From: Globodera rostochiensis
Lineage: Eukaryota; Nematoda; Chromadorea; Rhabditida; Heteroderidae
Length of the DNA: 64,000 nucleotides
NCBI GenBank assembly: GCA_018350325.1
Contig: JAEVLN010000017.1
Location: 496,001-560,000, forward strand
Direction: 5' to 3'
Each line of letters begins with the position of its first letter. Positions within the stretch are counted from its first letter, which is position 1. Below the pieces are notes generated by a model, which searched no databases, was not told the origin of the DNA, and saw nothing but the letters and a program-made list of their open reading frames with translations. This document shows positions 14,332 through 25,822 of this stretch, in pieces. Both the position numbers and the translations under genes were made by a program.

Positions 14332-15271
14332 CAGTCTCGACTCTAAATCAAGGGTGATATAAGTCCAAAGTTAAAATAAAGGACAACATTTGGCTCTATT
14401 GCAGTTTACACGACCACAAAAAAATGAAACGACCTTAAAAAAGTTACACGACCATAAAAACAAATACACAATTACAATTAAAAATAGAGATCGGAATTTT
14501 CAAGACACACGGGCAAGGGCTACGGGCAAGGGTCGCCGACCTACACGGGCAAGGGCTATACGGGCTAAAAACCCGTGAACCCGTAAAACCCGTGTCAGGC
14601 AAAGACACGGGCCCGTACACGGTAAGGGGTTTTTTGAAAATATTAAAAAACTCGAAGTATTTTGTTAATAAAACACTTAATAAATATTAAAAAATATATA
14701 AAAATTACTCAAATAAATTTATTAGATATTTTAAACAAATAAAACAATAATTCTAGGAGGGGTCCGGCGGCATCGATAGGCGCTGCCGGCAGGGATGTTA
14801 TCGGCAACCCCCAAAAACGGAAAATTTTTAAGCCTTTAATATAAAATTGCTCGAACAATCATTAACTAGCATATTTTTATTAACACTTGTCACCATTTGA
14901 GCAATAAGGAAGCAATTATGCCAAGACCGTAGCCAGAATTTTTTTTTTTTGGAGAGGGGCAGTTGGGGGAAAAAGTCGATTTTTAGGGGTGTTTTTTTTT
15001 ACCTTTTTATTGCATTTTTTGTTAAGAAATTTCAAAAATGCATATTTTTTGAGAATTCTGCTTTACTTTGGGGGTGCATGTGCTTAGGCGGTGCCAATAG
15101 GCGCCGCCGGAGAAAATTTTGAATTTTGGACTCAATTTGTTAACAGATGCTTCATGTCCCTTTTAATAGCTCCCCATGACGCTTCAATCAACTGTGTGTG
15201 AACTGTACGGTCGTCAGCATTAACAAAAGCAATTCTATGGTTAACCCACTCATGTTGAAATTGCAGATTTA

Positions 15272-15392
15272 CCGTATTCACTCTTTTAATCCCTCATAAG
15301 GGATTAATTTCCAACCTGCTCAAAGAGGGGGGGGGGGATTATTAGAGAGTGAGGGATTATTGGAGAGTGGGGGATTAAAAGAGTGAATACGG
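15272..15392. mobile_element. palindromic miniature element with TA duplication
   Basis: Ends CCGTATTCACTCTTTTAATC and its reverse complement, flanked by TA on both sides (15270-15271, 15393-15394), as for Tc1/mariner-type elements. It interrupts the transposase frame. A related, partial copy starts at about 19998. Confidence 0.7.
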
Positions 15393-15458
15393 TAAACTTC
15401 TAATTCCCGCATAAGCAGCCCAGCCATCAGATACCACCAAACTACCAGGGTTAATATT

Positions 15459-15822
15459 AAAGAAAGGACTTGAGGACCGATCGAGATTACGATCGAGAAT
15501 CTCGAAAAATCTCGTGAGATTTTTCGAGATTTTCAATACATATCCTACCAGGGATGGGCGGCAGGCACGTATTTAGGGGGGGGGGGGGTACGAGGGGTCA
15601 CCCCCCCCCCAAAGGAAAATTTAAGGGAAAAAACCATAGGGGGACCCTTTTGACTAACAAAGACCTTTTGTCCGTTTTTTTCTTAGTTTTTCACGTAAAA
15701 TTCAAGTAAATTTAAACAGAAAATTGTAAATCTCGGTACTTTTTCGATCGAGAATCTCGATCGAATCTCGAAACTTTTCGATCGAGATTACGATCGAGAA
15801 TCTCGATCGGTCCGTGCTCTAG
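15459..15822. mobile_element. hAT-like miniature element, CGATCGAGA subterminal type
   Basis: Flanked by perfect 8-bp duplications TTAATATT (15451-15458, 15823-15830). Subterminal arrays of ATCGAGATTACGATCGAGA face each other. The terminal inverted repeats are imperfect. It is inserted in the transposase pseudogene. Confidence 0.8.
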
Positions 15823-15950
15823 TTAATATTGTCAGCAATTATTGGCAAAAGAGTGTCGGCATCACACCTCCCAACAGGAAAGAGCCTTATTTTGTTAGTG
15901 CCTCGCTCAACTGCACCAAAAACCCAGCCTGAATTATGTTCCCTTTCAAG

Positions 15951-16868
15951 CAGGGCTGTGTCGAAAGTAAAAAAAAAGTCGAAATCGAAAATCGAAACTG
16001 AAAAGTTCGAAATCGAAAATCGAAAGGAAAAAAACGTCGAAAATCGAAAATCGAAATTCGAAAATCGAAACAAAATCGAAAATTTTTTTTATGTGATTAG
16101 AAAAAATTTTTTTAAAATAATTTATTTAATAAATATTTTTTGAAATATTCACTTGTTCATTTTTAAATTTTTGAAGGATGCATTTTTTATTTCAGAGGCC
16201 TTCATATGCCCATTTTAAGCTTTTATGAGGGTGGGGTGTCGGCGGTGCCGATAAGCGCCGCCGAGAAAATTTTGATTTTTTGACTCAATTTGTTAAGAAA
16301 AATGATCCAAAAACCACAATGAATTGGTCGACTTTATGCTTTCAGTGGCGGCCCGTCGGTGCCGATAGGCGCCGCTTGGAGAAATTTGGGGGTTTTGTTA
16401 AGCAATTTCACCAAAATTTTCGCAAAATTGAGCTTTTTTCTTCGTAATTTCGGGGAAAACATTTTTACATAAGAGTGGAGAATGTACGGCGGTCTTTTTT
16501 TGTAAGTATTTTAATTTAAAAATAATTGAAAATCATTAAAAATGTTCCGTTAATGGGGGATAGAATGTGAAGGCCGAAGAAAGGTTAAAAAAGTGATCGC
16601 ACTGTAGCGGGTTCGAACCCAAAAGACAAAATCGTAAAGACAAACCACTGAGCTATAAATTTACCTGTTGGACGCATGTAAAAAAGATTGAAAGTTTGTC
16701 AAAAAGTTGGCAAGACCACTGCCCATCCTTGCCAAAAATTTAAAAACCTGGACCTCCGACTTTCGAAATTATTTTCGAAAAACAGCCCATTTTTGTCGAA
16801 ATCGAAAATCGAAAGGAAAAAAACGTCGAAAATCGAAATTCGAAAATCGAAATTTCGACACAGCCCTG
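15951..16868. mobile_element. hAT-like non-autonomous element, CGAAAATC subterminal type
   Basis: Terminal inverted repeats CAGGGCTGTGTCGAAA and TTTCGACACAGCCCTG with a perfect 8-bp duplication CTTTCAAG (15943-15950, 16869-16876). Subterminal regions repeat CGAAAATCGAAA. Two GC palindromes (about 16240 and 16355) and a minus-strand tRNA-like module (about 16609-16655) lie inside. It splits the transposase frame exactly. Confidence 0.92.
16605..16660 (-). repeat. tRNA-like (box A/box B) module
   Basis: On the minus strand, TAGCTCAGTGGT (16655-16644) is a near-perfect tRNA A box and GGGTTCGAACCC (16620-16609) a perfect B box. It is the best preserved of the five copies. Not a complete tRNA. 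Confidence 0.6.
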
Positions 16869-17163
16869 CTTTCAAGCATACGTCCCCTATGATATGTATA
16901 TGGAAGGCGTCAAAAAACCATTCGCTATTTAACCGTGCTTTTTACCGTCAATCAAATAACGCACACTCTCATAGAGAGCAACTCCAGACCGAACGCCCTA
17001 CTTTTAAGAATGCAGCGCTATCAATATCCTAATTTGTTCCAAAAAGGCAGGAAACGAATAATATACTAGCAGTAAATTACAATTTATATTTTTGGTCGTG
17101 TATTTTTTTTATGGTCGTGTAAACATTTTTAGGTCGTGTAACTTTTTTTAGGTCGTGTAAACT

Positions 17164-17365
17164 AGAGATCGGACACGGGCCGGGCCCGTATACGGGTTTT
17201 CACGGGCACCGTAGCCCATAACCCGTGTTTTTTGGGTCGACACGGGTTTTACGGGTTCACGGGCAACACGGGTTTTTAGCCCGTGTAGCCCTTGCCCGTG
17301 TAGGTTAGCAAACCCTTGCCCGTACCCTTGTCCGTGTTTTTTGACACGGTTTATACGGGCTAAAT
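17164..17365. repeat. ACACGGGC-rich subterminal array
   Basis: Starts TAGAGATCGGACACGGG and continues with CACGGGTTTT/CCCGTGTA motifs in both orientations. Related to 14484-14640. It resembles one end of another hAT-like family, but I cannot pair it with a second end. Confidence 0.55.
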
Positions 17366-17642
17366 TTTTTGCATATATTTTGAGGAAACATCAAATAACC
17401 GCAAATCTCATGTCAGAGTGTGTGTGGGTCCTGATTTAAATTCCGTAAACCCCAAGTGTTTTGTAAGTCGATTTTTGATTTTATAATTTTGTACGAATTT
17501 TGTTTCTTTCAATCTTTGAACTGTCTCTGTCTACTTTTTATTTGCCAACATCAAATCTTTGATAATTCGTTCGAATTTTGATTTTATAATTTTTTTCAGC
17601 GGTTCCGAAATGTTTGCTCATGTGCATTAAGCTATGTTTTAA

Positions 17643-17738
17643 GGTTGTCACGCGCTTCCCTCCGGAACCGAACGGAATTTTGCATATTGGACACGCGAAG
17701 GCCATCAACATCGATTTTTTGGATTGGCTAAGGCAATA
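17643..17738 (+). pseudogene. qars-1: orphan exon fragment of glutaminyl-tRNA synthetase
   Basis: Plus-strand frame [20 protein letters not shown] followed by INIDF. [18 protein letters not shown] is the class I synthetase HIGH-motif region of cytosolic GlnRS. The exon is preceded by a splice-acceptor-like TTTTAAG, but the frame leaves the family after INIDF and stops at about 17738. No other synthetase exon follows; the next sequence is a tandem repeat. It is therefore a detached, presumably non-functional exon copy. A very long intron to an unseen neighbour cannot be excluded. Confidence 0.8.
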
Positions 17739-17752
17739 ATTCACCAAATAAA

Positions 17753-18086
17753 GCGATCGGACCTTTTGCCTTTTCCAAGCGATCGGACCTTTTGCCTTTT
17801 CCAAGCGATCGGACCTTTTGCCCTTTTCCAAGCGATCGGACCTTTTGCCCTTTTCCAAGCGATCGGACCTTTTGCCTTTTCCAAGCGATCGGACCTTTTG
17901 CCCTTTTCCAAGCGATCGGACCTTTTGCCCTTTTCCAAGCGATCGGACCTTTTGCCTTTTCCAAGCGATCGGACCTTTTGCCTTTTCCAAGCGATCGGAC
18001 CTTTTGCCCTTTTCCAAGCGATCGGACCTTTTGCCCTTTTCCAAGCGATCGGACCTTTTGCCCTTTTCCAAGCGATCGGACCTTTT
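17753..18086. repeat. 26/27-bp tandem repeat, about 13 copies
   Basis: Unit CGATCGGACCTTTTGCC(C)TTTTCCAAG, with a 1-bp length polymorphism between units. Open in all frames and therefore the source of spurious repetitive proteins. Confidence 0.95.
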
Positions 18087-18761
18087 TGTCGTGCCAAATC
18101 ATTAAAGAAACTTTTTTTAGATCTTTTCCCACACGATCATAAAAATGTTTTGGTTCGCTACTTTATTGTTTATTTTCCCTCTCTATCTCTGTCTGTGTGT
18201 TTCTCTCTTTCTTCCAGGCTCCCTTCTCATTATGTACACATTTGCGGGTGAGTGGGGCGGGGAAGGTCCGATGGCGCGGTAGCGTCGGTCAGAGGAATCC
18301 CTCCCTTTCTTTTTCCTTCCTGCATTGCCCCGAGGTCCACGGCCCGTATCGATTAAGCGAGCGTTGGCTTGGGATTGGATGCCGATAGAGGTACTGCCTC
18401 CCTTCCTCTTCTACTGCTGCTGAGATGGGAAGGCCGAAAGACGCAAATAGCGGCATGTGGAGCACGGTAAAACCCCAACCCGTTCCAGGTTCCACCCCAA
18501 CACGTTCCCCTTTTCAACTGTTTTTTCGTTATAACTTCTTTCAAAGCTAACCAAATCAAACTCCTCATTAAGTGCTTTGCAAAGAAGGCAATGAGTTTTA
18601 AAAATGCGATTTGCAGATATTTTCATTATAAAAATTGTCTGGAAAATAGGAAAATGTGTGTCATATGCGCCAGAGTCAAAATCGCTAAACCCCCTTTAAT
18701 ACGTTTTCTTAGGTGCTGAAACCGATAGAAAATCGGGACCCCAATTCCCGAGGATTGATAC
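18087..18761. other. non-genic stretch with half a long inverted-repeat element
   Basis: 18460-18600 matches one arm of the TTCGTTATAACTT family (compare 21322-21680). The rest has no recognisable coding sequence. Confidence 0.5.
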
Positions 18762-19657
18762 TAGAGCCCGGTCGAGACGAGATCTCGTCTCGAAATCTCG
18801 AAAAATCTCGACGAGATTCTCGAAAAATCTCGTCTCGAATAAAACTGAATTTTCGGGATTTTTCGAGACCCGAGATTTTTTCGAGAATCTCGTCTCGAGT
18901 CTCGCTCGAAAGAAGCTCGAGATTCTCGATCTCGACTCCAAAAATTTTTCATGAAAACAGTGCTTTTCTTGACAAAGATTGCCAATTTTTGTAAAAAATT
19001 CCCCCGGCGGCGCCTGTCGGCACCGCCGGACATACTCCATTTTGGCTGCAAATCTCTTAACAAATTGAGTTAAAAATTCAAAATGTTCTCGGCGGCGCCT
19101 ATCGGCACCGCCGAACCTCCTCTCACTCCCAAAAGTGATAAAATTCTCAATTTGAAAAATTTCTTTAAAAAATGTTTAAAAAATTCTAACAATTTTTTCA
19201 CCGGCTCTTTCTTACCCCACTATGGGTCAAGCCCAGAAGCGAAACGCCAAAATTTAAGCAATTTCTCCACTGATTCAAAAAAATAGCAATGCAGCAGACA
19301 GCATATGGTCAGACACTATATCTATCCCCCTCACCATTGAATTTTCTTTTGATTTTCAAAACCTTGGAACACAGGCAACACTTATATTTCGTGACCAAAT
19401 TTTGCAGAAATGCTTCTAGTGCTCCCTTCTTATCCTTACCAAAATTTGGTGGAGTTTCTGAAAATTTTGGGGAAAAAATTATATTTTTATCAAAAATCTC
19501 GAGTCTCGACTGTTCTGGCTCGAGATTTTTCGAGATCCGAGATTCTCGAAAAATCTCGTCTCGACATCTCGTCTCGAATAAATCTGAATTTTCGAGACTC
19601 GAGATTTTTTCGAGAATCTCGTCTCGAGTCTCGCTCGAAGCTCAAGTCCGGGCTCTA
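18762..19657. mobile_element. hAT-like non-autonomous element, TCTCG subterminal type
   Basis: Ends TAGAGCCCGG and CCGGGCTCTA with a perfect 8-bp duplication ATTGATAC (18754-18761, 19658-19665). Both subterminal regions are arrays of TCTCGTCTCGA/TCGAGA. Two GC palindromes at about 19002-19028 and 19092-19113. A truncated relative occupies 40510-41207 and part of it recurs inverted at 13600-13945. Confidence 0.92.
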
Positions 19658-21310
19658 ATTGATACTGATTCCTTTTGCCCGGTCGGACGTCCCCGACCGG
19701 TTCCCAAAAATTTCATTTAGTTTCGACTAAATGAGGACTGCAACCACCCAGAAAACACCGCCAACAACCGGTTAAAAGATTAATTTTTTTGTTGATATTT
19801 TTAATATATGCGTAGAACACGAATTCGAGCTCGAGTTTTGCGAATGTTCAACCCCGAACTTGAACAATTTATTGCTTTTGAATTTTCTCAAATTTGTTCG
19901 AATTCAGGTTTGAAGCAAGTTATGAGCCCGGGACTGAAGTGTCTTTTTGACTGGGGACTCAGTTGTCCATTGATTAAAAAATGGGCAAAATCACTTACCG
20001 TATTCACTCTTGTAATTCCACACTCTCTGATAATTCCACACTCTCTAATAATTCCGCACTTTCTGAGGATGTTGAAAAATATTCCACACTCTCTAATAAT
20101 TCCCCACCTCATTTAACGACTAATTCGAAAAAATTCAATCTTTAGGAGTGCCTTTTTTGGGATTATTGCATTTTTATTAAGGAATTATAGGGGTGCATTT
20201 TTTTAAAATTTGAAAAGTCAATCTTTAGGGGTGCATTTTTGGAGTTTATTGCATTTTTCTTAAGGAAAGAAAAATTAAAGCGGTTTTTGAACAGGTTTAA
20301 ATTTTTAAAAATTAAGGAAAAACAATTTTTTTTAAATAACTAAAGTAGGGGGGTTCATTAGGCTTAGGCCTAATGCTCCGTTGCGTGTTATAAGTCCTAT
20401 ACTAGCAGGGTTCCGATATCTGCGGATTTTTCCTCATTATGTGGTTTTTGGAAAGGCCAATGAGGATTTTTTTTTGAAATGCGGATTTGCGGGTTTTTGT
20501 GGTCTTTTGAGATCTTCGCGGACTTTTTGTGGGAAAATTTACCAATAAAAAGCATTTTTCCTAACAAATATCGTTAAAATCTTTAAAAAAATTTTCCCGC
20601 CGGGCTTCTTTAATTATACTAAAAAGCTTCAAAAAATGCCGTATTTTTAAAATTTTGGTTGCAATCTCTTAACCAGGGCTCCCAAATCAGAGGTTTTAGC
20701 CTCATATTTGGTTTTTTGGAAGGACAATGAGGCAAAATTTAATTTTTTAATGCAAAAACGCATCACATTCTTTCCAATTTTGGTTGCAAATCGCTTAACA
20801 AATTGAGTCAAAATTTCAAAATTTTTCCCAGTGACGCCTTTCGGCACCCCCGGACCCCCCCCCCCCTTCCCTTTTTTCCAAAAATGAAAATCCCGCGCAA
20901 AAAAATTATGTAAAATTGCTAAAAATGCTCTTTTGTGACAGGAAGTTACTCAAATTAATTGTTTGTACCGATTTATAACAAATGAAGCGAAGTTAACATA
21001 AATTTTGGTGAAGAAATGCCGAATTTGCGGGTTTTTGGCATCAAATGAGGATTTTTTAATGCTTCAATGCGGATTTTAAAATTTTGTTTTGCCCATTTTT
21101 TAATCAATGGACAACTGAGTCCCCAGTCTAAAAGACACTTCAGTCGCTCATAACTTGCTTCAAAGTGGTTTCCGCCAAAAAATTCTTTCAGATTGGTGCG
21201 TTAGGCTTAGAGAGGAGTCGATTGATATATAATTTGTGGGATTTGGTGAGGTACAAGTATTCTTCAATTTTACCGGATTCGGAATTGGTCGAAAGGGAGG
21301 TCATATTTGG
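19658..21310. other. repeat-derived stretch without genes
   Basis: Includes a partial TA-type miniature element (about 19998-20110, CCGTATTCACTC then AATTCCACACTCTC units) and a TGCGGATTTTT/ATGAGG-rich repeat (about 20408-21085) with a decayed GC palindrome at about 20830. No coding exon recognised. Confidence 0.5.
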
Positions 21311-21321
21311 CCCTCGAATAC

Positions 21322-21680
21322 GGTAAAACCCCAACTCGTTCACCCCCAACTCGTTCCCCTTTTCAACTGTTTTTTCGTTATAACTTCTTTCAAAGCTAAC
21401 TAAATCAAACATTTTTGGTATCATTCGAAAGCTTAGTAGGAGGAGAAGTTATTAGCAAGCAAAATCTAAGCGATTGGCCAAGCCTCAAAAAAGTTATGGC
21501 CAAAAAAAGGTTTTCTGGCCATAACTTTTTTGAGATTTGGCCAATCGCTTTCTACTAACTGTAAGCTTTCGAATGATATCGAAAATGTTTGATTTGGTTA
21601 ATTTTGAAAGAAGTTATAACGAAAAAACTGTTGAAAAGGGGAACGAGTTGGGGGTGAACGAGTTGGCCGGGAACGTCCGT
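21322..21680. mobile_element. long inverted-repeat element (TTCGTTATAACTT family)
   Basis: Arms CCAACTCGTTCACCCCCAAC onward face their complement ending about 21665, folding around a TGGCCATAACTTTTTTGA-type centre. The flanks carry a direct CCCTCGAATAC (21311-21321, 21681-21691), a probable 9-11 bp target duplication. Confidence 0.75.
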
Positions 21681-21870
21681 CCCTCGAATACTCCTAGAAA
21701 ATCTTTTTATCGCCTTTGAAAACTAATTTTTATTTTTCAAAAAAAGGGAACTTAACTATTAACACCGGTATAAGCACCTTGCCCCAGAAAATGATTTTGG
21801 CTCTAGGACTATTATCCATGCTTTCCACATTTTTAAACAAAATTTACCGGTGAATTACATATTTTAGAAA

Positions 21871-24800
21871 ATGCTTCCAAACATCAACAACAATTTGATT
21901 CGGTGTCAGATTTGTGTTAATGTCAACGGTTGTCCACCGGCGGATGCCGCTCGTCTGTTCAGTGCCGAGGATCTTCTTCTGCATATTTACGCCCATTTAA
22001 ATTATCGGCCTCACAAATGCAGTCAATGCGATTTTGCCGCAATTTCTCCCTCTGAATTGGTCCAACACAGCCAACAATCGATGCATTACCATCTCACTCT
22101 TTACGTGCGTTTTATGAAATTAATATAAAAAATATGACCATTGAAATCGATCCAGAAAGAATGTGGACTACCTATTTTGGTACATAAGATTGTTGCTGAA
22201 CTTTGAAGCGTCAAGCGTTTTTATGATTTAAAAGCTGTATGGGCACAATAAGCTAGTACAAAAATGATTAGATGGTCTGTTTGCGTAATTTCAGAATGCC
22301 GAGAACACTTTTCTGAAGGAGCTTTGCCAGCATATCTTGGACAAGTGCCGACAATGGAACAATTTGGCATCGCACCCTTTCACTGTAGCACTATCTGATC
22401 GCCAATTGCCCATTAAGCGGAATGAGGCGCTCTTTTTGCCTACGCTTTCTTTGCGCTTTTGCATTTATTTGAATTTAAAATAAATCTGGCGGCGGCCGGG
22501 CGAGTCAAAAAATCGGGTTAAAAAGTGGGCGAATTCCCCGCTTTTTCCATAAAGAGAAAAGCCTTCTGAAATTTCTTTACAAATTTAATTTTTACTAACA
22601 ATTTTTTAGTCTGCCGACAATGCCCAATGTTCTTCTCAAAGTGCTTCTCCAATCCCGTCCCTAAACTCCTCAATTAATAGACGCGAGGAGCAAAAGCAAC
22701 AGCCCATGGACACTTCCGACGAGGGGTCGACAATTGTGCAAAGTTTTGCCGAGGTGGGCGCTAAGGACGAAATTAAAAGAAATGAATTTTTGTTTCTTTT
22801 GCGTAAAGCAGTACTGCCCAAGGCAGGGGCGTAGACAGAAACGGAGAGGGGAATTGATCCATCTGAGCGCGGCGCTCAGATGGCAATCCCATTTGAGCGC
22901 CAGGAACGGCCCGGCGGTGCCGATAGGCGCCGCCGGGAAAAATTTTTTGATTTTTGATGGCAATTTGTTAAGAAAATTGATCAAAAAGTTGTAAAAGTGC
23001 AAAACAAAAGGGTCCCCCCTCTTGTTTTTTTTTCTTCAAATTTCATTTCGGGGGGGGGGGGGAATTCCCCTGATTCCCCCCCCCCCCCCCCCCTGGATAC
23101 GCCAGTGGCCCAAGGGCACATATTGGGTGGGAATGGCTAATTCAAAAAAAATCGTTTTTAGTGGGGTTTTATTACATTTTTCGGGTGGCAGCCTCCCCCC
23201 CCGCATTGGGTATACCCTTGGTACTGCCAATTGTCTCCCGATAACAGTTTGTTTTGGTAATTTTCAGCAATTGAACGCTTTGACTGAGCCCAACAACGCC
23301 GGTCTCTCACTGTCGTTTCCAAAACAACAGAATTTTTATGCTATTGAGAAAGCTTTCCACGATTGTGTGCGAGGTGTGAGTGAGGTGGGAAAATCAAAAA
23401 AATTGGATAATTTTTATAATTTGGTGCTTCCGATTCGGAACTTTCCTCCGCCGAGTTTTTAAGCCATTCAATCAGATAAAATTTTGTTTTTTTTTGTTCC
23501 CTAAAATGCCAAAATGGGCTAACAACGCAAAACGCCAACTGGGCATTGAATAACTTTTCGTAAAAAAATAAGCAAATAGGTGAAAATCCGCCGCCTCTAT
23601 TTATAACAGTGGCATTTCGCAATTTTTGAATAATTCTAAGGTTTTCGCATCGGTTCCTGGCGGTGCCAAAACAAATGGCTGCGGGGCTCCAACTCAAAAT
23701 CATTTGGATGCCACCCAAAATGTGTCCACTTGGGCATCACAGCAACAAAAGGTAGGAATCAGGCACGTTTTTAGGGGTGTATTTTTCTTAAGGAATTTTA
23801 AAAATGCATTGAGGGGGATGTTCATTTAAATTTTTTAACAAGATTTATTAAGAAATTGGTTCAAAATTACGATGTTGCAAAACAAAAATGTCCCCTGCTA
23901 TGTTTTTCTCTCAAATTTCATTTCTTTTCTTTTGGAAGATTCTTTAAGAAAAATAAATAAAAGCCCTAAAATATAACTTTGATAAATTAGTTTAAAGAAA
24001 ATGCAATAAAAGGAAACTAAAAACCGATTCCCCCTCCCAATTGCCCCTACACGAAATTTTTCTTTAGATACGTGCCTGCGAGAGTCACCAGCAAATGATC
24101 GACTCTTCACCTTTCAGCAACAACATTGCTCTCAAATGCGTTTTGTGCGGTCATGTCACAAAATCAAACATCATGAGAGATTACCACTGCAACACGTAAT
24201 TCCATTCCGAACAAACTAAACATAATATCCGGGGTGGAGGGGGGGGGAGGGGGGGGTTCGGCTCGTACAACAAGCAATTGGCTAACAATGAATGTGGGGC
24301 TCTAGGGTGGTAAGCCAGAGCTATCAGTTCGATTTTACCTTGTTAAGTTTGCTAGTTTTCACTTGAATTTCTCTTGTCCATCCTTTATGGACTGTGATAT
24401 GAAGCTTGGCTGACCTACACAACCCTTGGACTTGACTTTGTGTTTCATGAATCATTTAAAATATTTTTTAAGAAATTACTATGTTTAATTTAGTCATCTT
24501 GGTCTGCTGCTGTTCCGTTGTCGAATCTGTTCCAGTGACTTCGCTAAATACAATAATTGGCGAAAGCATTTGTACGAGCGACATCGATTAACAAAACAAA
24601 AATTCGTGCGAGTGGAGGAAAATTGGGAGAAACTCCGAATTTCGACGAAGACAATGTTCGTGCCCGTCGGTTCGACAGCCGGCAACACTCAACCAACATC
24701 TTCAAGCAGTACATTGGCAACGGCAGCAGTTGGCACAAACAGCACCAGTAACGTGCCACCGCCATCAGTACAGACTGCCGCCGTCGGAGGTATTCCACCC

Positions 24801-25338
24801 GCACTCATGTTAATGTCGCTTTAAGCGTTGGATGACCCGCCCGTCAACCGTTTGTCCACAATTGTACCCGAGAAAATCGCGAATATCAAAACGGAACCCA
24901 TTGTGCCAGGACAACAGAACGGTGGCGTGTATGGCAAAAAGTTGAGAATTTTGTCAAAAGTGCAGTGCGCAGAATGCGATGAGTTTTTACCGAACACAGA
25001 CGCATCTCGACTGCATCACACGAATGTGAAGTCAGTTTCTTCGTAATTTGACTAAAAAGCCAATTCTTGGCAAAAATCCATGTACAAGGTATGGGTAACA
25101 TTTTCCAACCTCTTTCACATTTAGGCACCTGAATCTATGTTTGTATATGTGCCCGCTGTGCAACAAAGAGTTCATGTCCACAATCAACGGATTTGGCTTT
25201 TGCATACTGCACATTAAAACTCAGCATCCTAGAGTATTGCTTCCTTCAAAAAAAGAAGTTTCTTTGGCAGATTTACCCGGAAAAATGTCGAAAATTCGAG
25301 CTCGGGCCGCTGAGCTCTTCGCCTTGGATGAACAGTGA
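21871..25338 (+). CDS. multi-exon C2H2 zinc-finger protein 1
   Basis: Predicted nuclear DNA- or RNA-binding protein. Exon 1 carries RCQIC...HIYAH and CSQCDFAAISPSELVQH; an upstream exon is possible because AG precedes the Met. Middle exons (about 22298-22410, 22610-22753, 23271-23375, 23640-23752) encode Ser/Gln-rich linkers. From 24077 a two-finger module reads LKCVLCGHVTKSN..YHCNT, then a phase-2 intron (24196-24493), then HLGLLLFRCRICSSDFAKYN with HLYERH. A second module reads VQCAECDEFLPNTDASRLHH, a phase-2 intron (25031-25124), then HLNLCLYMCPLCNKEF and HIKTQH. A 36-bp intron (24790-24825) is needed to avoid an in-frame TAA. Stop 25336-25338. Paralogous to the gene at 50454. Target genes unknown. 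Confidence 0.75.
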
Positions 25339-25484
25339 TTTTTCTTTCTTGCCTTTATTGTCAATTTCAAGAATTCTCAAAAATTGATTCTCATTTTGTT
25401 GATAAAACAATTGATTTACAAATCAGAAAGACGAGTCAATAAAATACCAAAAAATACCAGAGATGGGGAGACATAGCTCCCGCC

Positions 25485-25822
25485 AGAGCCCGTAAAAAAA
25501 GAGCGAGGGAATGGGAAGTTTCCCTCGATTTGGGGGGAAAACTCCCCCAATTCGTAAAAAAATAAATTCCCTGGTTGCAGATTTTTGCGTAAACAAAGAT
25601 GCAAAATAACTGACCTTCAATGATCAATAAACACATGAAATTTCCCTCATTTTTCAGTAGAAGGGAAATTTCCCTCAATTTCTTGATTTCGGGGGAAATT
25701 TGCGAAAATCCCCCGATTTTCTTTTTTTACAGGAATTCCCTTGGAATTGGGGGAAAATTCCCTGGGAACGTTCCCGGGGAATTTTCGGGGGAAAGTTCCC
25801 TCGCTCTTTTTTTACGGGCTCA
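25485..25822. mobile_element. inverted-repeat element, GAATTCCC/GGGGAAA type
   Basis: Ends GAGCCCGTAAAAAAAGAGCG and the reverse complement ending at about 25821. The interior is made of TTCCCTCGATTTGGGGGAA-type motifs in both orientations. No clear target duplication. It lies downstream of zinc-finger gene 1. Confidence 0.65.

Larger units (their letters stand above)
15128..17040 (-). pseudogene. Merlin/IS1016-type (ISXO2-like) DDE transposase, broken
   Basis: Minus-strand fragments read in order: YHRGRMLERE; HNSGWVFGAVERGTNKI with VGRCDADTLLPIIADNIN; LVVSDGWAAYAGIRS; then HEWVNHRIAFVNADD and TVHTQLIEASWGAIKRDMK. These are the ISXO2-like transposase motifs: WVFGavER, SDGW with a catalytic Asp, NHxxxFV and HTQxIExxW. 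The frame is cut by three mobile insertions with target duplications at 15943-15950/16869-16876, 15451-15458/15823-15830 and a TA at 15270/15393. The C-terminus is lost next to another repeat at about 15128, and the N-terminal part (16880-17040) is degenerate. Non-functional as it stands. Confidence 0.8.
14403..17163. mobile_element. composite transposon nest around a Merlin-like transposase
   Basis: Outer inverted repeats of about 65 bp, made of ACACGACC-type motifs, lie at 14403-14470 and 17095-17163. Between them are a broken IS1016/Merlin-type transposase on the minus strand and at least three later insertions (15272, 15459, 15951). An additional ACACGGGC-rich fragment lies at 14484-14640. 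I did not find an outer target duplication, so these inverted repeats may not be the transposase gene's own ends. Confidence 0.6.

Noticed and set aside
16605..16660. Genuine tRNA gene
   Set aside because: Box A and box B are good, but there is no acceptor stem, no convincing anticodon arm and the copy lies inside a transposon.
17753..18086. Regularly spaced repeats resembling a CRISPR array
   Set aside because: Units are contiguous with no unique spacers; eukaryotic context; a simple minisatellite. The same applies to 6885-7300, 38850-39355, 52865-53352 and 53735-54165.
24823..24825. In-frame TAA as evidence that zinc-finger gene 1 is a pseudogene
   Set aside because: A plausible 36-bp GT-AG intron removes it and keeps frame into a conserved finger module.
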